Positions 53,498 through 62,249 of a stretch of DNA of 64,000 nt are shown here, in pieces. The notes beneath the pieces were generated by a model. The model was not told where the DNA came from. It saw only the letters and a program-made list of their open reading frames with translations, and made no database searches. This DNA comes from DATFQI01 sp963831105 (GTDB lineage Bacteria > Actinomycetota > Thermoleophilia > Solirubrobacterales > Solirubrobacteraceae): positions 50,793 to 114,792 of the forward strand of contig CAWHOS010000002.1 of assembly GCA_963831105.1 (NCBI GenBank). The letters run 5' to 3'. The position numbers and the translations under genes were made by a program. Position 1 is the stretch's first letter; each line of letters starts with the position of its first letter.

Positions 53498-54861
53498 GCC
53501 GTCACCCCCGCGCGGCTCGCCAGCCGGCGCGACTGGGCGAGCAGGTCGCGCGCCGCCACGCCCTCGTCGAACGTGCGCAGCTCGCCGCCGGCGACGACCA
53601 CGCGACCGCCGACCAGCAGCGTGTGCACCAGCGGGCGCGGGCCGAGCACGAGCGCGGCGACCGGGTCGGCGATGCCGGCGTGGTCGACGTCGTCGAGCCG
53701 CCAGAGCGCGATGTCGGCGAGCTTGCCGGACTCGAGCGAGCCGATCTCGTCCTGGCGGCCGAGGCAGCGCGCGCCGCCGATCGTGCCCAGCTCGAGCGCC
53801 TCGCGCACGTCGAGCCCGCGCGGGCCGTGGGCGAGCCGCTGCGCGAACAGCGCCTGGCGCAGCTCGCCGCCGAGCTCGCCGGCCTCGTTGGAGGCGGCGC
53901 CGTCGACGCCGAGCCCCACCGGCGCGCGATTGGCGACCAGCGCCTGCACGGGCGCGATGCCCGCGCCCAGGCGCGCGTTGGAGCTCGGGCAGTGCGCGAC
54001 GCCGGTGCCGGTCTCGCCGAAGCGGCGCACCTCCGCGTCGTCGAGGTGCACGCAGTGGGCGAGCCAGACGTCGTCGCCGAGCCAGCCGAGCCGCTCCAGG
54101 TACTCGACCGGGCGGCAGCCGAACAGCTCGATGCAGAAGCGCTCCTCGTCCTCGGTCTCGGCCATGTGCGTGTGCAGCCGCACGCCGCGCGCGCGGGCCA
54201 GCTCGGCCGACTCGAGCATCAGCTCCTGGGTGACGCTGAACGGGGAGCAGGGCGCGAGCGCGATCCGCACCATCGCGTCGGGCGAGGTGTCGTGGTGGCG
54301 GTCCAACGCGTCCTCGCAGGCGGCGAGGATCGCGTCGCGGTCCTCGACGACCTCGTCGGGCGGCAGGCCGCCGTCGCTGCGGCCGAGGTCCATCGAGCCG
54401 CGGCAGGGGTGGAAGCGCAGCCCGACCTCGCGTGCGGCCTCGATCTCCACGCCGAGCAGGTCGCCGCCGTCGCGCGGGAAGAGGTAGTGGTGGTCGGAGA
54501 CCGTCGTACAGCCAGAGCGGGCGAGCGCGACGAGCCCGGCGCGCGCCGCCGCCTGCTCGACGCCCTCGTCGACGTGCGCCCAGACGGGGTAGAGCGCCTG
54601 CAGCCACTCGAACAGCGTGTTGTCCTGCGCCAGCCCGCGCGTGGCCCACTGGTAGAGGTGGTGGTGGCAGTTGACGAGGCCCGGCGTGGCGAGCAGGTTG
54701 CGCCCGTCGATGCGCACCTCCTCCTCGTCGCCGGCGGGCGCCGGGCCGGCGCCGACCTCGTCGATGAAGCCGTGGCGGACGACGATGTGGCCGTCGGCGT
54801 GTTCGGTGCCCTCGCCGTCGACGGTGGCGATCGCGCAGCCCTCGATCACGAGGCGGGTCAT
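53494..54861 (-). CDS. 8-oxoguanine / guanine-type deaminase (amidohydrolase)
   Basis: 455 residues. Metal motif VNCHHHLYQWATRGLAQDN (residues 63-81) is followed by a segment LFEWLQALYPVW typical of 8-oxoguanine deaminases and related guanine deaminases. Later ligands are HTHMAE near 229, HCVHLDD near 268 and GVDGAASNE near 322. The product would be urate (from 8-oxoguanine) or xanthine (from guanine). It sits between xanthine dehydrogenase subunit genes with four-base overlaps, which is unusual. Confidence 0.88.
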   Translation of the reverse strand: MTRLVIEGCAIATVDGEGTEHADGHIVVRHGFIDEVGAGPAPAGDEEEVRIDGRNLLATPGLVNCHHHLYQWATRGLAQDNTLFEWLQALYPVWAHVDEGVEQAAARAGLVALARSGCTTVSDHHYLFPRDGGDLLGVEIEAAREVGLRFHPCRGSMDLGRSDGGLPPDEVVEDRDAILAACEDALDRHHDTSPDAMVRIALAPCSPFSVTQELMLESAELARARGVRLHTHMAETEDEERFCIELFGCRPVEYLERLGWLGDDVWLAHCVHLDDAEVRRFGETGTGVAHCPSSNARLGAGIAPVQALVANRAPVGLGVDGAASNEAGELGGELRQALFAQRLAHGPRGLDVREALELGTIGGARCLGRQDEIGSLESGKLADIALWRLDDVDHAGIADPVAALVLGPRPLVHTLLVGGRVVVAGGELRTFDEGVAARDLLAQSRRLASRAGVTA

Positions 54862-55313
54862 CGCGCCGCCGCCCGGACCGCGTCGAGGATCTTCTCGTAG
54901 CCCGTGCAGCGGCACAGGTTGCCGGCCAGCGCCTCGCGGATCTCCGCGTCGGTCGGCTCCGGATTGCGCTTGAGCAGGTCGTCGGTGGCGACGATCAGCC
55001 CCGGCGTGCAGAAGCCGCACTGGACCGCGCCCGCGGCCAGGAACGCCTCCTGGACCCTGGAGAGCTCGCCCTCGGGCGCCAGGCCCTCGACCGTGGTGAT
55101 CTCGCGGCCCTCCGCCTGCCCGCCCAGCACGAGGCAGGAGCAGACGAGCTCGCCGTCGAGGTAGACCGAGCAGGAGCCGCACTCGCCCTGCTCGCAGGCG
55201 TTCTTGGCGCCGGGCAGGCCGAGCCGCTCGCGCAGCACGTGCAGCAGGCTCTCGCCCTCCCACAGGCCGTCGACCTCGCGCGGCTCGCCGTTGACGGTGC
55301 AGGTCAGCCTCAC
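54858..55313 (-). CDS. xanthine dehydrogenase, [2Fe-2S] subunit
   Basis: 151 residues from GTG 55313 (overlapping the FAD-subunit stop). Two [2Fe-2S] domains are present: a ferredoxin-like cluster C-x4-CGSC-x-VYLDG, and the C-terminal cluster CGFCTPG plus CRCTGY. It transfers electrons from the Mo centre to FAD. Confidence 0.95.
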   Translation of the reverse strand: MRLTCTVNGEPREVDGLWEGESLLHVLRERLGLPGAKNACEQGECGSCSVYLDGELVCSCLVLGGQAEGREITTVEGLAPEGELSRVQEAFLAAGAVQCGFCTPGLIVATDDLLKRNPEPTDAEIREALAGNLCRCTGYEKILDAVRAAAR

Positions 55314-56167
55314 AGCTCGCTCCAGGCCCAGGCCAGCGAGCGGCGCGCGAGCACGCCGAGCGCGTGGCGGCGGTAGGCGGCGCTGCCGCGGACGTCGTCG
55401 ATCGGGCTGGCGGCCTGCGCCACCAGCTCGCCGAAGCGGGCGAGCTCGCTCTCGGCCGGCTCGCCGCCGCCGTCCCAGTCGAGCATCCCGTTCGCGAACT
55501 CCTCGGCCTCGGCGGCGACGATCGGGGTCGGGCCGGCGGAGCCGATGCAGGTGCCGACGGTGCGCTGCTCCGGGTCCAGCGCCAGCGCGAACGAGCAGAC
55601 GGCGATCACCATCGCGTTGCGCGTGCCGACCTTGGAGAACTGCTGCGGCCCGGGTGCGGGCGCGACGTGGAAGGCGGCGATCAGCTCGTCGGGCTCGAGC
55701 ACGTTGCGCTTGGGGCCGGTGATGAACTCGCCGATCGGCACGCGACGGCTGCCGCGGGCGCTGCTCTCCAGCTCGACCTCGGCGTTCGAGGCGTACAGCG
55801 GCGGCAGCGCGTCGCCGGCGGGGGAGGAGGAGCCGAGGTTGCCGCCGATCGTGCCGCGGTTGCGGATCTGCGGGGAGCCGACCGTGCGCGAGGCGGCGGC
55901 GAGGCCGGGCAGCGCCGTGCCGAGCTCGGCGATCGCGCGCGTGTAGGAGACCCCGGCGCCGACGCGCAGCGCGCCGTTGCTCGGGTGGGCGGGACCCCAA
56001 TCTTCGAGCGCGCGCACGCGCGTGAGATCGAGGATCGCCTCGGGCCGCTCGCGGCCGAAGTTGAGGTCGACCATCACGTCCGTCCCGCCCCACAACGGCA
56101 GCGCACCCGGGTGGGCGGCGCGTGCCTCGAGGGCCTCCTCCCAATCCTCCGGTTGCAGGAAGTCCAT
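55310..56167 (-). CDS. xanthine dehydrogenase, FAD-binding subunit
   Basis: 285 residues. PLWGGTDVMVDLNFGRERPE (FAD domain), LRVGAGVSYTRAIAEL, GSPQIRNRGTIGGNLGSSSPAGD and GTRNAMVIAVCSFALAL match CO-dehydrogenase/xanthine-dehydrogenase medium subunits. It hands electrons to NAD+. It is first in the operon FAD-FeS-deaminase-Mo-82aa-ade; the promoter must lie in 56168-56231. Confidence 0.93.
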   Translation of the reverse strand: MDFLQPEDWEEALEARAAHPGALPLWGGTDVMVDLNFGRERPEAILDLTRVRALEDWGPAHPSNGALRVGAGVSYTRAIAELGTALPGLAAASRTVGSPQIRNRGTIGGNLGSSSPAGDALPPLYASNAEVELESSARGSRRVPIGEFITGPKRNVLEPDELIAAFHVAPAPGPQQFSKVGTRNAMVIAVCSFALALDPEQRTVGTCIGSAGPTPIVAAEAEEFANGMLDWDGGGEPAESELARFGELVAQAASPIDDVRGSAAYRRHALGVLARRSLAWAWSEL

Positions 56168-56231
56168 GGCTTAACCCTACGGACTCCGGGCTCGTGGTTT
56201 GGGTTCGGTGAGAAGCGGCGATCAGCGCACC

Positions 56232-56678
56232 ATGCTCCGGCTGATCGTGCTGGCGGTGCTCTCGATGGCGATGTTCGTGGCCGCCGCGTCGGCCGCCGAG
56301 GCGAAGGTCTTCCGGGGCAAGACGTCACAGGGCCGGGCGGCGTCGGTCGTGATCGGCTCGGACGGGCTCCTGCGCGCCGCGCGCGTGAACTGGCGCGGCC
56401 GCTGCCGGTACGGCCGGGTGGGGGAGAAGACGATCTTCACGCGCCCGCACGACACGTCGACGCCCGACGCGTTCTCCGACGCGGGCTCCTACCGCCGTCG
56501 CGACGACTCGGGCTACCGGCTTCGCCTGGACGTCAGCGTGCAGGGCACGCGGATCGCCGACGCCCGCGGCGAGCGCTGGCGCGGCACGTTCCGGGCCAAG
56601 GTGCTCGTGACCCGCCGCGGCCGCTACGTGGACACCTGCCGCACGGGTCGCCTGCGGTTCACGGTCCGCCCGGCCTGA
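56232..56678 (+). CDS. small secreted protein of unknown function
   Basis: 148 residues from ATG 56232. Signal peptide (LIVLAVLSMAMFVAAASAAEA). The mature part has a beta-rich, basic domain (FRGKTSQGRAASVVI, WRGRCRYG, RLDVSVQGTRIADARGERWRGTFRAKVLV) with two cysteines (CRYG, DTCRTG) likely forming a disulfide. It is divergent from the xanthine dehydrogenase operon. No family is recognised, though similar small secreted proteins seem common in this group. Confidence 0.7.
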   Translation: MLRLIVLAVLSMAMFVAAASAAEAKVFRGKTSQGRAASVVIGSDGLLRAARVNWRGRCRYGRVGEKTIFTRPHDTSTPDAFSDAGSYRRRDDSGYRLRLDVSVQGTRIADARGERWRGTFRAKVLVTRRGRYVDTCRTGRLRFTVRPA

Positions 56679-56707
56679 GCGTCGCGATGTGACACCGTTT
56701 CGTGCCG

Positions 56708-57553
56708 ATGCGCTCGGCATTCGCGACGATCGCGTGCGCGGCCGCCGTCGCGGGCTGTGGTGGCGGCGACCCGCCCGGCCGCGGCGAGCACGATCCCGAC
56801 GCGCCCGATCGCGGCGTGGTCATCTGGGCCGTCGGGGACGGCGGCGCCGATGACGACGACGACCGCAAGGTCGCCCGCCTGATCGCCCGCGACGACCCGG
56901 CCCACGTCATCTACCTCGGCGACGTCTACGACGCGGGCACCCCGGAGGAGTTCCGCACGTTCGCCGACGTCTACGGCACGCTCGTGGAACGCATGTGGCC
57001 CACGCCGGGCAACCACGAGTGGGCCAACCGCGCGACGGGCTACGACCCGTTCTGGCGCGAGACGCTCGGCCGCCCGCTGCCGCACCGCTACGAGCGCCGG
57101 GCCGGCGGCTGGACGCTCCTCTCGGCCAACTCGGAGACGGCGGACGACCCGCGCCAGCTGCGCTGGCTCGCCGATCGCGCGACGAGCGGCGGCGGCACCT
57201 GCCGGATCGCCTTCTGGCACAGCCCGCGCTTCACCGCCGGCAAGCACCGCAACGAGGAGATCGAGGCCGACGCGCTCTGGGACGCCGTGGCCGGCCGCGC
57301 CGCGATCGTGCTCTCCGGCCACGACCACAACCTCCAGCGGTTCCGCCCCGTCGACGGCAGCGTGCAGTACATCGCCGGAGCGGGCGGCAGAGGCCATTAC
57401 GACGTCAGGGAGGACGATCCCCGGCTCGCGTTCTCCGACGACACCACCGACGGCGCGCTGCGGATCACCCTCACGCGCGGTTCGGCGGAGCTGCAGTTCG
57501 TCGCCACCGACAACACGATCCTCGACCGCAGCACCGTCGCCTGCCGGGGCTGA
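56708..57553 (+). CDS. metallophosphoesterase lipoprotein
   Basis: 281 residues. Lipobox VAGC at residues 16-19 implies lipid anchoring. Calcineurin-like phosphoesterase motifs are AVGDGGADDD, YLGDVYDAG, TPGNHEWAN and SGHDHNLQRF; the metal ligands Asp, Asn and His are present. The enzyme hydrolyses phosphate esters outside the membrane; the substrate is unknown. ATG 56708 and GTG 56702 are both possible starts. The next feature is tRNA-His, 37 bases downstream. Confidence 0.85.
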   Translation: MRSAFATIACAAAVAGCGGGDPPGRGEHDPDAPDRGVVIWAVGDGGADDDDDRKVARLIARDDPAHVIYLGDVYDAGTPEEFRTFADVYGTLVERMWPTPGNHEWANRATGYDPFWRETLGRPLPHRYERRAGGWTLLSANSETADDPRQLRWLADRATSGGGTCRIAFWHSPRFTAGKHRNEEIEADALWDAVAGRAAIVLSGHDHNLQRFRPVDGSVQYIAGAGGRGHYDVREDDPRLAFSDDTTDGALRITLTRGSAELQFVATDNTILDRSTVACRG

Positions 57554-57590
57554 TCGGGCCGCGATTCGCCGCTATGCTCCGTGCCGCCTG

Positions 57591-57663
57591 GTGGGCGTAG
57601 CTCAGTTGGTAGAGCTCCGGGTTGTGGTCCCGGCGGCCGCGGGTTCGAGTCCCGTCGCTCACC
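57591..57663 (+). tRNA. tRNA-His(GTG)
   Basis: The acceptor arm GTGGGCG pairs with CGCTCAC (one G-T), the anticodon arm CCGGG-TTGTGGT-CCCGG reads GTG, and the T-loop is GGTTCGAGTCC. G at 57590 is the expected extra G-1 opposite C73 of tRNA-His. No CCA is encoded. Its 3' part is duplicated at 63692-63738, the mark of integration. Confidence 0.96.
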
Positions 57664-57664
57664 C
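57618..57664 (+). repeat. attL: 47-base direct repeat, tRNA-His copy
   Basis: These 47 bases, from the anticodon arm to the tRNA 3' end, are identical to 63692-63738. As usual for tyrosine recombinases, the crossover lies in the tRNA 3' half and the gene stays intact at this end. Confidence 0.9.
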
Positions 57665-57669
57665 CTCAG

Positions 57670-57694
57670 AAAGGGCCTGCAAAGCGGGCCCTTT
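57670..57694 (+). terminator. terminator of tRNA-His
   Basis: AAAGGGCC (57670-57677) and GGCCCTTT (57687-57694) pair with a nine-base loop, followed by GTCGTT. The position just after the tRNA fits. Confidence 0.7.
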
Positions 57695-57725
57695 GTCGTT
57701 CGGGGCCTCGGCAGCCTTGGCCACA

Positions 57726-57756
57726 CGGGGTACAACGCGGGGACAATTTCCCGGTT
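57726..57756. repeat. arm-type repeat next to attL
   Basis: The block GCGGGGACAATT (57737-57748) recurs exactly at 63601-63612 inside attR. The longer block around it resembles 63787-63815 beyond attR. Such short direct repeats beside att cores are usual arm-type sites of tyrosine integrases. Confidence 0.5.
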
Positions 57757-57797
57757 CCATCGGGGCCAGTTCTGCGGGACGCTGCCTAGCAAGGGCA

Positions 57798-58555
57798 TGG
57801 CTCGAACCAAGCGCGCGAACGGCGCAGGAACCGTCTACATCAAGAACGGCAGCTACTACGGCCGCTGGGTCACGCTCGAGGGCGGGCGGCCAACCGCAAG
57901 GTCGGCCGCGTCCGCCAGCCGGGCACGCGCGATGGCCTTACGCGTACCCAGGCCGAGAAGCGCCTCCGCGAGCTCATGCCAGACCGTCCAGGTCACCAGC
58001 GACCCGGAGCGGACGATGGCGATGGCCGGCCAGGCGCTGCTCGCGCGCCTCGAGGCCAAGGGCAGCTCGAAGTCGCACGTCGAGACCGCCGAGTCGCATC
58101 TCCGCGTCCATCTCGTCCCGTTCTTCAAGGACAAGCCGCTCGATCGCATTACCGACACCGACGTCACCCGCCTGCTCATCAGGCTGAACCGTCTCGGCCG
58201 CAAGGCGAAGACGATCCGGAACATCGCCAGCACGCTCCACTCGGTCTTCGAGCTCGCGATCCGCCGGCGCTGGATTACTTCGAACCCTTGCAAGCTCGTC
58301 GACCTGCCGGCGGTCCCTCAAAGCGCGGAGGTCCGCTACCTCACGCAGGAGGAGCTGACGGCCGTCGTGACTCGTGGGATTCAGGGCTCAGCGTGGGCAA
58401 GGCTGGAACGCCCGCTGTATCTCATGGCCGACGTGTCACTGCGGACTCTGCAGGAGTGGATGGGGCATCGCGACGCAAGAACAACCCTGATCTACGCCGA
58501 CTACCAACCTGCGGAGCGCGAACCCGAATTGGTGACCAAAGCCTTCTCCGGTTGA
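57798..58555 (+). pseudogene. phage-type tyrosine integrase with deleted catalytic core
   Basis: The N-terminus TVYIKNGSYYGRWV (AP2-like arm-binding domain) is followed by a two-frameshift segment (57885-57985; the third frame reads QPGTRDGLTRTQAEKRLREL). A SAM-like core-binding domain follows (TAESHLRVHLVPFF, IRNIASTLHSVFELAIRRRW). After RPLYLMAD the sequence jumps in frame to LRTLQEWMGHRDARTTLIYADY. Compared with the family about 130 residues are missing, including the first catalytic Arg and the HxxR box, while the Tyr remains. The protein cannot catalyse recombination. Confidence 0.85.
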
Positions 58556-58564
58556 GCGCACCGG

Positions 58565-59129
58565 GCCAAGACCCGCCTCTTACACGCAGCCGGGTATCGC
58601 AAACTCGCCCGTCGGTTGCGGGCGCGACGCGCGACGCGCGTCACGTACGGCGGGATCACCGCCAACAACGCCGTCCGACTCTTCCGCGATCTTGCGCGCG
58701 GCCTACCGCGTGCTCGTCTATTCGGCAGCGACGGAATCGCGGAGTCAGGCTCTCGGATCCCAGCAGGGCGGCGTACCGGCGAAGGTCGGGCGTCGTGTCC
58801 TTATCACGGTGGGGACACTCGCGCCCTTCGCCTACCCCGCGCAAGGCCAGGACTTCTTCCGCCGCTACAGCGAGCGCTATGGCGAACCGAACCCGGACCC
58901 ATACGCCATCTACGGATACGAGGCCATGCGCTTGGTGCTCGACGCAGTCGCTGCGGCTGGCCCGAGCCGTCAGGGCGTCATCAATTGGCTTCGTGCCATG
59001 CCCGTCCGCGCAGGCGCGCTCGGCATGTATCGCTTCGACCGCTACGGGGACACGACACTTCGGTCATATGGCGTGTACCGCGTAAAGCAGGGCGCCTTGT
59101 GGTGGGCGGGCGCTGTCGAGGCGCCGTAA
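58565..59129 (+). pseudogene. fragment of branched-chain amino-acid ABC substrate-binding protein
   Basis: Frame 2 reads VTYGGITANNAVRLFRDLA, then near 58740 frame 3 continues QGGVPAKVGRR, LAPFAYPAQGQDFF, YAIYGYEAMRLVLDAV to TAA 59127-59129. These are C-terminal segments of Peripla_BP_6 (LivK-type) proteins. The N-terminal two-thirds, with the signal peptide and ligand-binding lobe, are missing. No permease or ATPase gene is near. Confidence 0.75.
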
Positions 59130-59219
59130 CCGCCGCCTGTCCACCCGAGTCGGCGGCGCCTGATGTTTGCAACTCGCCTAAGGAACATCGGCCCAGCAGC
59201 CTCCCAGGACTGTCGCTTG

Positions 59220-59275
59220 TCGCGCATCACGACACTCGGCACCTCGGATGGACCGCTCCTGCCAGGCGATCGCGA
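59220..59275 (+). repeat. dispersed island repeat, copy A
   Basis: It begins TCGCGCATCACGACACTCGG and shares GACACTCGGC and CCGCTCCTGCCAGG with copies B (60408) and C (62566). It lies directly before the aldo/keto reductase gene, ending 27 bases ahead of its start, so it may serve as its leader. Confidence 0.6.
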
Positions 59276-59301
59276 TAGTGCTGCTCGGGCATGATGGTGC
59301 C

Positions 59302-60326
59302 GTGGAGCATCGCCCACTCGGTCGCACCGGCGTGTCGGTCAGCAAGTTCTGCCTCGGCGCGATGATGTTCGGCGCCTGGGGCAATCCCGACCACGACGAG
59401 TGCGTCCGCATCATCCATGCGGCGCTTGACGCCGGGCATCAACTTCATCGACACCGCCGACGTCTACGGGCAGGGCGAGTCGGAGGAGATCGTCGCCAAG
59501 GCGCTCGCAGGCGGGCGGCGCGACAACGTCGTGCTGGCGACGAAGTTCCACAACGCGATGGGCGAGGACCCCAACCAGCGCGGCAACTCGCGGCGCTGGA
59601 TCATGCGCGCGGTCGAGGACTCGCTGCGGCGACTGGGCACCGACTGGATCGACCTCTACCAGGTTCACCGCCCCGATCCGGGCACCGACATCGAGGAGAC
59701 GCTCGGCGCGCTGACTGATCTGGTGCGCCAGGGCAAGGTCCGCTACATCGGCGGCTCGACGTTCCCGGCTTCGGCCATCGTGGAGGCCCAGTGGGCGGCG
59801 CGCGACCGTGGTCTGCAGCGGTTCGTGACCGAGCAGCCGCCGTACTCGATGCTCGTCCGCGCGCATCGAGGCCGACGTCCTGCCGACGTGCTCGCGCTAC
59901 GGCATGGGCGTGATGTCCTATAGCCCGCTGACGGGCGGCTGGCTGTCGGGCCGCTGGCGCAAGGACACCGGGCAGCAGTCCTCGTCGCGGGCGGGGCGGC
60001 TCCCGGAGCGCTTCGACCTCTCACAGCCCGCGAACCAGCGCAAGCTCGACGCGGTCGAGGAGCTGGCCCAGCTGGCCGAGGAGGCCGGGATCACGCTCAT
60101 CCAGCTCGCCATCGCGTTCGTCCTTCGCCATCCCGCGATCACCGCGGCGCTCATCGGGCCACGCACGATGGAGCAGCTCGAAGGTCAGCTCGCGGCCGTG
60201 GATGTCGCGCTCGACGACGCCGTGCTGGACCGCATCGACGAGATCGTCCCGCCCGGCGTCACCATCAACCCGGAAGACAACTCCTGGCACAACCCGTCGC
60301 TGGAGCCGGCAGCGCGACGACGCTAG
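59302..60326 (+). pseudogene. aldo/keto reductase, two frameshifts
   Basis: A GTG start leads to PLGRTGVSVSKFCLGAMMFG. Near 59440 the frame moves from 1 to 2 and continues INFIDTADVYGQGESEEIV (catalytic Asp, Tyr), LATKFHNAMG (Lys) and DLYQVHRPDP (His). Near 59870 it moves to frame 3: GMGVMSYSPLTGGWLSG and ALIGPRTMEQLEGQL to TAG 60326. All catalytic residues of the AKR superfamily are present if the two shifts are corrected, so errors are as likely as decay. Confidence 0.8.
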
Positions 60327-60907
60327 TAGCCCTTGCAGAACCGCGGCCGTGGCTGTGGATTCGAGGCACACCGACACTGCGCTGCTCAGATTGTCGAGTG
60401 CTCCCTATCGCGCATTGCGACACTCGGCAAATCGAGCAGCGGGCCGCTCCTGCCAGACCCTGCTCGGCCTCGCCCGGGCGGCGGGCACTGCACACGTCCA
60501 GCGCCGCCTGCACGCGCGCTGGACGCTTTGCGCGAGGGCCGCGGCAAGCCGCCCGGCGTGGTCACGATCGCGATCGCGCGCGAGCTGATCATCGCCTGCC
60601 GAGAGATCGCCCCCGCCACCCTGACCCGCAGCGAGCATCAACGTTCTGGCGCGTCGAGGCGGCGCGGCGGTCCGGGGCTCGAGCACGACCCACGGGAACA
60701 GCACGTCGCCGTACGGGCCGCCGGCGTGCAGGAGGGTGCCCCGCCGCCGCCGGCGAGCGGCGCCGACGCACCGACGATCTCCCGGGAGTAGTAGACGTCG
60801 GGGCGCCGAGGCTCGGCACGAGCGGATCCACTGCGCGGGCTCGACCTCGACGAGCTCCGCCGCAGCCCTGCCGCTGATGCTACGGCGGACTCGGCTTGCG
60901 GAGCGCC
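60327..60907. other. intergenic, with possible IS110-type transposase relic
   Basis: No intact gene is found. Frame 3 at about 60525-60610 reads LREGRGKPPGVVTIAIARELI and a neighbouring frame reads VQRRLHARW just upstream. Together they resemble the C-terminal end of an IS110-family transposase. No terminal inverted repeats were found. Dispersed repeat B lies at 60408-60456. Confidence 0.35.
60408..60456 (+). repeat. dispersed island repeat, copy B
   Basis: TCGCGCATTGCGACACTCGG and, further on, CCGCTCCTGCCAG match copies A and C. TGTCGAGTG upstream (60392) and CACTCGGCA (60421) form an imperfect dyad around it. Confidence 0.6.
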
Positions 60908-62230
60908 TCAGCCCTGGAAGCGGAACTTCACCGTGGTCGGCCAGTTGCCCACGTGCGTGTCGCGCGCCGCCTCGCTGTGGAACGACTGTTCGAGCGGCCC
61001 ATACATCGCGAAGTACCACAGGTCGTTCTTCACGCTGGTGAACTCGACGGAGAGGTTCTCCAAAGTGACGTAGTCGAGTCCGTCCTTCATGATCACGCCC
61101 GCCCAATGGAAGTTCCAGATGTCGCGGCCCTCGGGCGGCAGCGTGGCCGGGCTGGGTTGCTCGCCGGCCTCCTCCCGGCGCACGACCTCGTCCTCGCGCT
61201 TCGCGGTCTTGATCTCCTCGGACTTCTTCTCAGCCTCGTCGTTGAACTGCACGAGCGCGTCGCCGATCTCCGGCTCGGCGTATTGGTTCACCCCGAACAT
61301 CTGGCCGAACGCGTGCTTGAGCACCTTGTTCTCGACGATCTTCCGATAGCCCAGGCGTAGCCGGGGGAGGCCCTCCGTCCCTGCCGCGGCCCCGCCCACG
61401 TAGGCGATGACCTCCTTGTAGAGCGCGAACATCTTGCCGCCTGCGGCGCCCTGGTTGTCCGGGTCATCCACCTGCGCCTTCAGGCGGGCGGCGAACTTGG
61501 GGACTGCCTCGATGATGAACGCGTCCAGGACGCGGTTCGCGCCGTGGCTCGCCCAGCCCTTCTGGTCGGCGACCTTCTTCTCGATCGGCTCCACGGCCGT
61601 CTCGGCGTTCTCCGCGAACCCCTCGACGATCGCCTTCTCGCCGCCGGCGATGTTCGACAGGTTCTCCGTCGATCCCATGATCGTCTGCGCGGTCATGTGG
61701 CAGTCCGCGTGGCTCATATAGGGCGCGTCTTTGACCTTGTTGATCTTGTCGAGCTCCTGCATCTCCGGCTGGTTGACGGCCATCTCTCTGCTGGTCCAAA
61801 CCGGCTCGACGCGCAGGAGGCCCTGGAGCTCGGGCATCCCTTCGAGGCTCGGGGGCCCGCCGCCGCTTCCCTTGAGCCGGAGGAACGCGCCCTTGCCTCC
61901 GGCCACCTCGGCCAGCGCGGTGTTCGCCTCGTCGATGCGATCCTGTGTCGCGTACAGCTCTTTCTTGCCCGTGATGACGATGGTCCCGCTCTCGGAGATC
62001 CGGACCTCGGGGCGCGTGGCGACGGGGGCTGCGAACCGCTGAAGGAGCGAAGCGCTCGCGACCGCGCGGGCGACGGCCTGGTTGCCAGCGGATCGCTGGA
62101 GCTCCAGCAGCCGCGCGGTGGCCGGCGGCGCCGCCGGTGACTCGTGGCGAGGGTCGTCGAAGTCGTGCGACTCCTGGCCGCGTCGTTCCAACATCAGAGC
62201 AGGACGGCTGGGCACGGCATTCACTCCCAT
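60908..62230 (-). CDS. putative contractile-injection-system effector with cysteine-peptidase-like C-terminal domain
   Basis: 440 residues (ATG 62230; GTG 62269 and ATG 62251 are alternatives). Residues 39-58 carry LLELQRSAGNQAVARAV, the LQR-x-GN-x-AV signature at the N-terminus of proteins associated with actinobacterial extracellular contractile injection systems. No DUF4157 zincin follows. The C-terminal domain has Cys177 (MSHADCHMTAQ), His375 (NFHWAGVIMKDG) and Asn392 (DYVTLEN), the order Cys-His-Asn of papain-like or NlpC/P60-like peptidases. It has no signal peptide or neighbouring immunity gene. Activity is inferred only. It is intact and less G+C-extreme than its neighbours. Confidence 0.7.
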   Translation of the reverse strand: MGVNAVPSRPALMLERRGQESHDFDDPRHESPAAPPATARLLELQRSAGNQAVARAVASASLLQRFAAPVATRPEVRISESGTIVITGKKELYATQDRIDEANTALAEVAGGKGAFLRLKGSGGGPPSLEGMPELQGLLRVEPVWTSREMAVNQPEMQELDKINKVKDAPYMSHADCHMTAQTIMGSTENLSNIAGGEKAIVEGFAENAETAVEPIEKKVADQKGWASHGANRVLDAFIIEAVPKFAARLKAQVDDPDNQGAAGGKMFALYKEVIAYVGGAAAGTEGLPRLRLGYRKIVENKVLKHAFGQMFGVNQYAEPEIGDALVQFNDEAEKKSEEIKTAKREDEVVRREEAGEQPSPATLPPEGRDIWNFHWAGVIMKDGLDYVTLENLSVEFTSVKNDLWYFAMYGPLEQSFHSEAARDTHVGNWPTTVKFRFQG

Positions 62231-62249
62231 CGATCCCGGCGATCCGCGC

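Noticed and set aside
57397..57810. Minus-strand protein containing RDSNPRPPGPQPGALPTELR
   Set aside because: This is a well-known spurious translation across tRNA genes; it crosses tRNA-His and the att core. The same text recurs at the second att copy (63263-63856).
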